Shown: positions 1 through 6,060 of the stretch, in pieces
Layout of the letters: each line of letters starts with the position of its first letter
Numbering within the stretch: the stretch's first letter is position 1
From: JACRAO01 sp964490895
Lineage (GTDB): Bacteria; Bdellovibrionota; UBA1018
Reading direction: 5' to 3'
NCBI GenBank assembly: GCA_964490895.1
Contig: CAZBEI010000072.1
Location: forward strand, 1-13,962
DNA: 13,962 nt
The notes under the pieces: model-generated
The model's database searches: none
What the model was told of the DNA's origin: nothing
The model's input: only the letters and a program-made list of their open reading frames with translations
Position numbers and translations under genes: made by a program

Positions 1-1
1 T

Positions 2-142
2 TCACGCAGATTAGGCAGACAAAAAAGACAGCTCAAACTTAAGACAGACACTGCTTTTGCAAAAACTTACTTTGAAGCCAAATCAAAACGCTCAACTGAA
101 AAAAAATCAGCCTTTCGGAAAAAGAAAAAAGGGAAGAAATAA
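2..142 (+). CDS. C-terminal tail of an unidentified basic protein (partial, 5' end outside window)
   Basis: An open frame enters from the left edge and stops at TAA 140-142, giving the last 46 residues of a protein. The tail is strongly basic: it holds many Lys and Arg and ends AFRKKKKGKK. Lysine-rich C-terminal extensions of this kind are common on RNA- or DNA-binding enzymes such as helicases, pseudouridine synthases and RNase R, but no domain is visible here, so the function is unknown. The frame is accepted as real because it is open throughout, the two other + frames are less convincing, and a hairpin follows its stop after 14 bases. Confidence 0.55.
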   Translation, partial: SRRLGRQKRQLKLKTDTAFAKTYFEAKSKRSTEKKSAFRKKKKGKK

Positions 143-156
143 GCCCACTTTCTGTT

Positions 157-177
157 AGGGCGTCATGGACGAGCCCT
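157..177 (+). terminator. Hairpin just after the first gene's stop codon
   Basis: AGGGC (157-161) pairs with GCCCT (173-177), and an inner GTC/GAC stem encloses ATG with a GA bulge. No long T-run follows, only TTAGTTAAAAA. It lies 14 bases after the stop at 142, so it is probably the 3' end signal of the entering gene. A closely similar hairpin lies at 4752-4770. Confidence 0.4.
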
Positions 178-227
178 TAGTTAAAAATAACTAGACAGTG
201 AACCAGAGCGGCGATAGTGCATCGCAT

Positions 228-246
228 TATAAAATATTATTTTATA
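228..246. repeat. AT-rich perfect palindrome in convergent intergenic region
   Basis: TATAAAATATTATTTTATA reads the same on both strands apart from its central base, giving 9-bp arms. It follows directly after a small GCGAT/ATCGC stem at 211-225. It lies between two convergent genes. No function can be assigned: it may be a binding site or simply AT-rich filler. Confidence 0.4.
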
Positions 247-309
247 TCCGTGTTGTGGTTCGCTTTTAGTTTATCAGCCCTAGCAGACCCCGGAGTGCTC
301 CACCCTCTG

Positions 310-365
310 CAAATTCTAAATCGCTTGAATTTGGAGAGGCAGTCCATCCAGACTGTTTTATTTTT
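310..365 (+). terminator. Double hairpin with T-rich tail, possible rho-independent terminator
   Basis: Two stems lie in tandem. CAAATTC (310-316) pairs with GAATTTG (327-333). CAGTC (340-344) pairs with GACTG (351-355) around a six-base loop and is followed by TTTTATTTTT (356-365). The second stem plus T-tract has the form of an intrinsic terminator on the + strand, facing the end of the 5'-nucleotidase gene. The upstream gene's stop is about 200 bases away, so it could instead end a small untranslated transcript; no promoter for one could be shown. Confidence 0.4.
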
Positions 366-372
366 AAGAAAT

Positions 373-392
373 AGCGTTATTTAGTGGGTAAC
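373..392. repeat. Short intergenic repeat, copy A (AGCGTTAT-ttagt-GGGTAAC)
   Basis: AGCGTTAT (373-380) and GGGTAAC (386-392) flank the five bases TTAGT. The same two blocks are joined directly at 11039-11053 on the opposite strand. The copy lies 17 bases past the 5'-nucleotidase stop codon. See the findings on dispersed motifs. Confidence 0.4.
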
Positions 393-408
393 ATAGTTTA
401 GGCGGGCC

Positions 409-2313
409 CTAATTCCAAACTCTGCTACTTAACACTTTCTTTACGACGTTATTTCCCAAATATCCATCGACTTTGGTCTCTAGTGTACACTTTATTGGCC
501 AAATGCCGAGACTGGGATTCCATAAAATCTGAATTTTTTGAGTTTGATTTGGCTCTAATGCTGAAAACAAAGCCTCCCCAATCGGAGAAAAAACCTCTGC
601 ATTGGATTTGTATGTGACAGGATCGTTGATTGAGCCGACCGCACATTTTACTTTCCCATCCTGAGAGGAAGACAAGCCAAGGTTTGAGACCTCTAAACTC
701 AATGCACCCCGTTCGTATGTTGTCTTAAATGGAAAAATAGCGGGATCTGCTATCGAAGTATAGGACCTGGAGTTTTGTTGCAACCCAGCTACTGTAATGG
801 TCTTAACGGTTTTGATATAATCCGCAATCGCCATCCAAGCCTCGCGCCCTGTCTCTTCGATCTGACTTAAATCAAATCCAAGGTGAAATTTTTCATTATA
901 AGTTTTCAAAGCCAAGAGCAGACCATCCATCACCGCCACTCGATACCTTTTTTGCAAATCTAATTTTTGCTGTCCGACATAAAGTTGCAAAATTTTTGGG
1001 AAACTAAAAAAAGAAGTTTTAGGCTGCCACTGCACTTGCAATTGATCAAAACAAAAAAACCCGGTCTGCTTGAGCGGAAGAATATTGGGCAAATAAGCAA
1101 TCTTTGTCAAAAGCTCAAGATCTGCTCCTCTGGCATTCCAAACTTTGATTGTCCATTCTTTCTGAGTTTGAGCATTGTAGATATGCGGCATTGCATCGTG
1201 AGCATCCATGTAGGTCACTGGACCTGCTGGGATTTTGACTCCGGTCAAACTGCCGACCTCCACTGCCACATCTGCGTGAGAAGACTCTCTCATGGATTTT
1301 ACCACTAAGCTACAGAGCCCAGGCTCGTTCGTATCTGTATTCTCTAAATCAATCTCTGTCTCACCAATAATTTCTTGGGGATGTATTTTTGTGAGTGCTG
1401 CCAATTTATCATCTTGCTCAGCAACAAAGGTTGCCACTTCGGGGTCTTCTTCGATGGCTGGCAAAACAGGATGCAACTGGTAACTTCCGTAAGAAACTTT
1501 TTTAGTCTGAGCGTTAATTTTAAGATGGAGCTCTCCCAAAAATGTTCCCCAGGCTCCTGTCTCAACCACAGGAACTTGTTTTCCAAATTTTGAAATCAGC
1601 ACCGCTTCGCTTATTTTTTTATGGGTGTGTCCACTGATCACGGCATCTATACCTGGAGCAAGTCTGGCAATTTCTTCGTTCAAAATAAAATGATTGTGCG
1701 AAAGTAAAAGAAGCACGTCGACTTTAGGCCTCAACTCGATTGCTTTGCGAATGGCTTCTTCTAAAGGCGAAGTCGCCACTAAGGGCTTTAAATAAGGAGC
1801 GTATTCAAATCCGTTTTGAGTGAGTCCAATAATCCCTATTTTCAATCCTCCCTTTTCTAAAATCACTGTTCCTGGGATTGTCTTTTTAAAGTCATCAGCC
1901 CTTTGATAATTTGAAAAATCTAGATTCGACGCAAGGACAGGGTAACGAGGGTGGGCAGACTTCACTGTTTGCAAAAGTCGATCTGGGCCATTCAAGTAGT
2001 CGTGATTGCCTACCACTACAGCGTCATACCCCATTGTGTCTAAAATCTTGAGCATGTTTGCGCCGGTATCAATGTCATAGTACCAAGTGCCCTCAGACCA
2101 ATCCCCTGCATCCAAGGTGATAGAGAGGGCCTGAGATTTTCTCAATGTTTTTAGCAAACTAGAAAGCCTAGCCACTCCACCCAAACCAAACTCATCTGAC
2201 TTTGGTGCATGCAGGTGGGAGTGAATGTCATTGGTATGAAAAATCGTCAAATCAATCACACCATCAGCCTGAGCAAATGAACTCAAACACGCCAATAAAA
2301 TAAGTTTTCTCAT
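409..2313 (-). CDS. Exported 5'-nucleotidase / metallophosphoesterase (UshA-CpdB type) with extra C-terminal domain
   Basis: A 634-residue protein predicted to hydrolyse nucleotides, or related phosphate esters, in the periplasm. Residues 1-17 form a signal peptide (MRKLILLACLSSFAQA). The metallophosphoesterase domain (about 20-270) holds every expected two-metal ligand motif: DIH 29-31, GDW with D71, GNHD with N103/H104, SHNH with H206, and GHTH with H229/H231. The 5'-nucleotidase C-terminal domain spans about 315-510. Its usual N-x-G-G-I-R substrate loop is replaced by VGSLTGVK (353-360), so the substrate may not be a standard nucleotide. Residues about 525-634 are an additional beta-rich domain resembling CARDB/Ig-like folds (LEVSNLG near 540, ending in a Cys- and Gly-containing strand region). 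The start is supported by AAGGGGG six bases upstream of ATG. It is last in the minus-strand block, 90 bases after nth. The family is clear; the exact substrate is not. Confidence 0.9.
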   Translation of the reverse strand: MRKLILLACLSSFAQADGVIDLTIFHTNDIHSHLHAPKSDEFGLGGVARLSSLLKTLRKSQALSITLDAGDWSEGTWYYDIDTGANMLKILDTMGYDAVVVGNHDYLNGPDRLLQTVKSAHPRYPVLASNLDFSNYQRADDFKKTIPGTVILEKGGLKIGIIGLTQNGFEYAPYLKPLVATSPLEEAIRKAIELRPKVDVLLLLSHNHFILNEEIARLAPGIDAVISGHTHKKISEAVLISKFGKQVPVVETGAWGTFLGELHLKINAQTKKVSYGSYQLHPVLPAIEEDPEVATFVAEQDDKLAALTKIHPQEIIGETEIDLENTDTNEPGLCSLVVKSMRESSHADVAVEVGSLTGVKIPAGPVTYMDAHDAMPHIYNAQTQKEWTIKVWNARGADLELLTKIAYLPNILPLKQTGFFCFDQLQVQWQPKTSFFSFPKILQLYVGQQKLDLQKRYRVAVMDGLLLALKTYNEKFHLGFDLSQIEETGREAWMAIADYIKTVKTITVAGLQQNSRSYTSIADPAIFPFKTTYERGALSLEVSNLGLSSSQDGKVKCAVGSINDPVTYKSNAEVFSPIGEALFSALEPNQTQKIQILWNPSLGIWPIKCTLETKVDGYLGNNVVKKVLSSRVWN

Positions 2314-2353
2314 GGGTCCCCCTTTTGTAATTTGAAAAATGTACCAAGTTTAA

Positions 2354-2400
2354 TTTTTTTAGCCAGACAAATTTAAATATAAAGTGGGTAGCTAAAAAAA
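2354..2400. repeat. Inverted repeat with A/T-run arms between nth and the 5'-nucleotidase gene
   Basis: TTTTTTTAGC (2354-2363) is the reverse complement of GCTAAAAAAA (2391-2400). The arms are 10 bp and enclose 27 bases that include the motif AGTGGGTAGC. It starts just after the nth stop on the transcribed (minus) strand. It could be a weak terminator or attenuator of the nth transcript; the stem is mostly A-U, so this is uncertain. Confidence 0.35.
2383..2392. repeat. Short intergenic repeat, copy B (AGTGGGTAGC)
   Basis: AGTGGGTAGC resembles the block AGTGGGTAAC at 383-392 and its reverse complement at 12286-12295. It sits inside the inverted repeat that follows nth. Such a short match could be chance; it is listed because all copies are intergenic. 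Confidence 0.25.
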
Positions 2401-2403
2401 AAT

Positions 2404-3054
2404 TTATGGCACAGCGCCAACTTTAGGGCAAAGCCTCTGGACAGTGCATTTTTCACAATAGGCACGCCGCGAGGTGCAAATTTTTCGCCCATGGTCAATC
2501 AGCAAGTGAGAAAATACGGTCCAATCCTCTTGGGGGATAACCTTCATTAAATCAAACTCAACTTTGACGGGATCTAAGTTAAGGCTAAGTCCCATTCTCC
2601 TCGAAATGCGACCCACATGAGTGTCCACCACCATGCCTGGAACTCCAAAGGCATTTCCGAGCACAACGTTGGCTGTTTTTCTGCCTACCCCTTTTAAACT
2701 CGTCAATCTCTCCAAGTCTTCGGGCACCTTTCCTTTCCACTTTTTAACAAGCGCTTTCGAAGTTTCCAATATAGAGCGGGCTTTATTTCGAAAAAATCCA
2801 GTCGAACGGATAATCTCTTCGATCTCAGCCAAAGATGCTTTTTCCATTTCGAAAGGAGAGGGGTACTTTGCAAATAAAACGGGCGTCACCTGATTCACTC
2901 TTTTGTCTGTGCACTGAGCTGACAATACAGTGGCCACGAGAAGCTGAAAAGGGGTTTCGTACTTAAGGGCACAATGCGAATCAGGATATGTTTTTTTTAA
3001 TAGCGAGATGATTTTATTTGCGCGAGCCTTATCTATTTTTTTCTTTTGAGCCAT
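2404..3054 (-). CDS. nth: Endonuclease III, DNA glycosylase/AP lyase with [4Fe-4S] cluster
   Basis: A 216-residue base-excision repair enzyme that removes oxidised pyrimidines and nicks the abasic site. All landmarks of Nth are present: the helix-hairpin-helix LKGVGRKTANV around 120-130 with catalytic Lys126, GMVVDTHVGRISRRMG with catalytic Asp144, and a C-terminal iron-sulfur loop C193-x6-C200-x2-C203-x5-C209. Each of these is displaced by exactly six residues from the E. coli enzyme as I recall it (K120, D138, C187, C194, C197, C203), so the fold is intact and full length. The gene begins inside the end of the upstream PolX-like gene, with a 22-base overlap in another frame (3033-3054). That implies one mRNA and coupled translation, and a shared repair role. 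Identification is very secure. Confidence 0.97.
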   Translation of the reverse strand: MAQKKKIDKARANKIISLLKKTYPDSHCALKYETPFQLLVATVLSAQCTDKRVNQVTPVLFAKYPSPFEMEKASLAEIEEIIRSTGFFRNKARSILETSKALVKKWKGKVPEDLERLTSLKGVGRKTANVVLGNAFGVPGMVVDTHVGRISRRMGLSLNLDPVKVEFDLMKVIPQEDWTVFSHLLIDHGRKICTSRRAYCEKCTVQRLCPKVGAVP

Positions 3055-4697
3055 TTTTCTATTTCATTTGTGGATTTTGTGTTGACCACTTGTGCTGGAG
3101 GCAACAACGCTTTTTTCGACATCATGACACCAAATCGTGTGTCTCGCAACCCTGACGTTCGATGAGCATCAGGGTTGATGGACACGGGGGTTAGATTTTT
3201 CCTCAGACAGTCTCCATAACGCCAGTCAATATCCAACCGAGAGGGATTTGCGTTGAGCTCTATGGCCACATTGTGCTCCGCTGCATCTTCAATAATTTTT
3301 TCTACATCTGCTTCAAATGCCTCTCTCCCCAGCAAAAGTCGCCCCGTTAAGTGGCCGATAAACCGAGTGTAGGGATTTCTCACTGCTTTCAAAATTCTTT
3401 GGGTCATTTGATCATGATCCATCTTGAATCGTGAGTGAATGGATGCGATGACAAAATCAAATCGTTTTAAAATAGAATTTTCGTAATCCAAAGACCCATC
3501 TGCTAAAATATCGCTTTCGATCCCCCAAAAAACTCGAATCTCTGGATGTTTTTTTTGGACTTCTTTAATTTCATTTTCTTGATCTAAAAGATCGGGGTGT
3601 TTTAATCCCTGCGCATAGAAAGCAGACTGAGAGTGATCCGAAATCCCAATGTACTCAAACCCAAGCTCCTTTGCCGCTACGACCATTTCTTCTAAACTGT
3701 TTTTTCCATCTGAACGCGTTGTGTGGTTGTGAAAAATGCCCCTCACTTGATCTACAAGGTCGAGTGTGCCTTTTTTGGCCAATTCCACTTCCTTCCCGGT
3801 TTCACGTGCTTCGGGGGGGATCCACGGTAAATCGAGAGATTGATAAAGGTCTTCTTCGCGAGAAAACGCTTTGAGATTATTTTTTAACCCAACGGCCTGC
3901 ACATGAGTGCCCGAGCCTGTTGTCCTAAAAAGCTCAGTTGCAAAATTTTCGGACGTCACGCCCTGCCACTGGACGGGCAAAAAACTTGGATTTTCTTTTT
4001 GAAACTCAGCCACAGTTTCTTCAATTTTTTTCTTTAGTTTAGATCCAGAGGGGAGTTCAACCGGAAATTCTATAAGATACTCTAGCTTTGTCAAAATTTC
4101 ACAACGCCTTCGCAGCTCTCCTGTTTCACTGACTCGCAAAAGGGGGGATCCCTTTTCTAGATTGAGGGCATCACACAATCGGTTTTTTAAAGTTTCAGCC
4201 AAATCCAAGACATCCCCCAAACATGCCTTTCCTGCTTGAGAGTTAATCCGCTCAATTTCTTTCAAAATTTGAATCTGTATTTTTTCCCCAAAACCTTTTA
4301 TGTTTGAAAGTCGATTTTCTTTGCAGGCGTATTCGAGCTCTCTCAGAGAATGAATATCCAAAGTGTCAATGATAAGCCTTGCTTTTTTCGGTCCAAGACC
4401 TGCAATTTCAGTCAACTCTAAAAGACCCACGGGCAGAGATTTTTCTAACTCGCCTTTGAGGATACAGTTGCCATGGATTAAAAACTCAGTCAAAACTTCT
4501 GCAATGCCCTTGCCCACCCCTTGGATTTCAGTGAGAGTTCCTGCTTGGGCTCTTTTTTTCAAGTCTTTGACTCCTGCAATTTGACGGGCGGCCTTTTCAA
4601 AGGCTCTGATTTTAAATGGATTTTCGCCATTTAGCTCCAAAAGCATCTTGATCTCTTCGAGTAAGATAACGGCGTCTTCAGGCGATTTCGTGGTCAT
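3033..4697 (-). CDS. PolX-like protein: HhH repeats, degenerate polymerase X domain, intact PHP phosphoesterase
   Basis: A 554-residue protein with the layout of bacterial family X DNA polymerases. The order is an 8-kDa-like region, three helix-hairpin-helix turns (QGVGKG 59-64, AGLGPKK 99-105, KGFGEK 134-139), a polymerase core (about 160-300) and a C-terminal PHP domain (about 318-540). The polymerase active site looks lost. The D-x-D pair of the family motif GSLRR...DLD reads K204-L-E206 here, and the later catalytic Asp (V-D-L-R) reads V-Q243-W-Q. TTGS (259-262) and PWIPPEAR remain. The PHP domain keeps its expected metal ligands: H323/H325, D330, D354/H355, E394, H421, H449, D510/H512. 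It is therefore probably a repair nuclease (3'-5' exonuclease or AP-site activity is known for PolX PHP domains) rather than a polymerase. I chose ATG 4697 because it matches where family members begin; GTG at 4703 is possible, and neither has a clear ribosome site. It overlaps nth by 22 bases. Confidence 0.85.
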   Translation of the reverse strand: MTTKSPEDAVILLEEIKMLLELNGENPFKIRAFEKAARQIAGVKDLKKRAQAGTLTEIQGVGKGIAEVLTEFLIHGNCILKGELEKSLPVGLLELTEIAGLGPKKARLIIDTLDIHSLRELEYACKENRLSNIKGFGEKIQIQILKEIERINSQAGKACLGDVLDLAETLKNRLCDALNLEKGSPLLRVSETGELRRRCEILTKLEYLIEFPVELPSGSKLKKKIEETVAEFQKENPSFLPVQWQGVTSENFATELFRTTGSGTHVQAVGLKNNLKAFSREEDLYQSLDLPWIPPEARETGKEVELAKKGTLDLVDQVRGIFHNHTTRSDGKNSLEEMVVAAKELGFEYIGISDHSQSAFYAQGLKHPDLLDQENEIKEVQKKHPEIRVFWGIESDILADGSLDYENSILKRFDFVIASIHSRFKMDHDQMTQRILKAVRNPYTRFIGHLTGRLLLGREAFEADVEKIIEDAAEHNVAIELNANPSRLDIDWRYGDCLRKNLTPVSINPDAHRTSGLRDTRFGVMMSKKALLPPAQVVNTKSTNEIEKWLKRKK

Positions 4698-4751
4698 GAG
4701 CACAGTTCTAAAGGATATTTTTTAGCTTTTCAAGACGCTTGTGTTTATCTA

Positions 4752-4770
4752 AGGGCGCTGAACGAGCCCC
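4752..4770 (-). terminator. GGGC/GCCC hairpin after the M28 peptidase gene
   Basis: On the minus strand the sequence GGGGCTCGTTCAGCGCCCT folds as GGGC/GCCC with a short inner loop and is followed by TAGATAAA. It lies about 36 bases past the peptidase stop codon, which suggests the peptidase and the PolX-like/nth pair are separate transcripts. It resembles the hairpin at 157-177 (shared AGGGCG...ACGAGCCC). There is no T-run, so intrinsic termination is not assured. Confidence 0.35.
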
Positions 4771-4805
4771 AGAGAGCGAGAAAAATAAGAAGAGTGAATC
4801 CTTAT

Positions 4806-5966
4806 TTACTCCGATTTTGAAGCCAACGACACAGTTTCTAGCAATGTTTTTGTAATTTCAAACAAATAATCAAAATTGAGGGTCTGGATTGTATCTGTTT
4901 TAGAATGGTAATTTTTTTCATTAAAATCATTTTCCCAATCTTGCGTGATGCAGACGGATGGAAATCCATTCTGCCAAAAGGACCAGTGATCACTACGATT
5001 AAATCCATTCGATACAAGCTCTGGAGTGATCTTTGCTTGGATTTGTTTTGACGCATCAATAAAATATTGCGCGAGTCGAATATCTTTTGCAGCCAGAGGA
5101 TCTGTTTGGGGCGAACGCGTGTAAAGCTTGACTCTGGGCTTGTGCGACAAAGGAGAGCTGCTGTGGCCAATCATTTCTAAATTAAGTAGGCCAAGAACTG
5201 TCTCGTCTTCATAATTCCATAAAATCGGCATTGTAGAATCCTTTGAAGTCTTTTTTTTCAGCAAATCTTTTGCAAAAGCATAAGAGCCAAGAAAAAAAAT
5301 TTCTTCGAAATCAAAGGCAATAAATCGAATGGTTCTGTCATGCGGTATCTTTGCAAACACCTTGGCGACAGTTAACAAAGCCGTGATCGCGCTTGCATTG
5401 TCGTCTGCACCCTCAGTCGGGAGCTCTGGCGTAAACCGCATTGTTTTTTTATCATGAGTGATGGTGTCATAGTGAGCGCCGATATAGACAACTTCTTTAG
5501 GCTTTGCAGTGCCTGAGAGCTCTAGAATGAGGTTCTTCCCTAGTTTTTTTTCATATTTTTTTACAAAAGCAATGGCTTGGTCTGTAAACGTTCTCCATTT
5601 TTTATATTCTGCATGAGATGGGGAAAATGTAGGAATGATTTGGGTTTTGAAATCGTTTTCATAATTTTTTGAAGCAAACTCTACATCAGGAAAAAACTCA
5701 TGAACGTAGAACTTCCCTGCATTATTTAATGCGGTTTTAGAAATTTTTTGAAATTCATCTCGTAAATACTGGTAAGCCAAATCATGTCCCTTTAAGCCCA
5801 CACTGCGATTAGGCCTAGATGATCGAACAAATTTTGTCATTTCTTGCTTGAGGAGTTCAGGCGACAAGGGGTCACCAGAGTGCACAGAACTTGAGCAAAG
5901 TAAAAAAATTAGACATGAAAAATAAAAAACTGATTTTTTATTTTTATCTACCTTTTTATCTACCAT
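4806..5966 (-). CDS. Exported M28-family zinc aminopeptidase/carboxypeptidase-like protein
   Basis: A 386-residue predicted secreted metallopeptidase. A hydrophobic stretch at about 12-27 followed by SSVHSGD forms a signal peptide; the Cys at 24 lacks a convincing lipobox. The M28 co-catalytic zinc signature is complete. GAHYDT supplies H165, GADDNAS the bridging Asp near 189, DFEE the catalytic E221 and ligand E222, and YHSKTDT H354. The usual Asp of the D-M-I-G motif is Glu264 (NLEMIGH), a tolerated variant. Residues 30-150 form a longer N-terminal region than in minimal M28 enzymes. It probably trims peptides in the periplasm or outside the cell; a glutaminyl-cyclase-like role is the main alternative within the clan. 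No strong ribosome site precedes ATG; GGGGCGA is the nearest purine-rich stretch. Codons 2-9 contain a small 12-base tandem duplication (VDKK-VDKN). It is divergent from the thioredoxin/TPR gene. Confidence 0.88.
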   Translation of the reverse strand: MVDKKVDKNKKSVFYFSCLIFLLCSSSVHSGDPLSPELLKQEMTKFVRSSRPNRSVGLKGHDLAYQYLRDEFQKISKTALNNAGKFYVHEFFPDVEFASKNYENDFKTQIIPTFSPSHAEYKKWRTFTDQAIAFVKKYEKKLGKNLILELSGTAKPKEVVYIGAHYDTITHDKKTMRFTPELPTEGADDNASAITALLTVAKVFAKIPHDRTIRFIAFDFEEIFFLGSYAFAKDLLKKKTSKDSTMPILWNYEDETVLGLLNLEMIGHSSSPLSHKPRVKLYTRSPQTDPLAAKDIRLAQYFIDASKQIQAKITPELVSNGFNRSDHWSFWQNGFPSVCITQDWENDFNEKNYHSKTDTIQTLNFDYLFEITKTLLETVSLASKSE

Positions 5967-5989
5967 AGTGATTCGCCCCGAACTAAAAA

Positions 5990-6017
5990 ATCGTACCCCA
6001 TTTTTATAAAAAGTTAA
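5990..6017 (-). promoter_or_regulatory. Candidate promoter for the M28 peptidase gene
   Basis: Reading the minus strand, TTAACT (6017-6012) and TACGAT (5995-5990) are separated by 16 bases and lie just upstream of the peptidase start. Both boxes match sigma-70 consensus only in part. The divergent + strand gene has no box pair with good spacing in this 94-base gap. Confidence 0.3.
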
Positions 6018-6060
6018 ACTATTTACGTCGCTCCTGCTTTATGTTAAACAAGTTCTCACT

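Noticed and set aside
967..1308. 113-residue + strand open frame inside the 5'-nucleotidase gene
   Set aside because: It is antisense to a long gene with all catalytic motifs and shows no recognisable domain.
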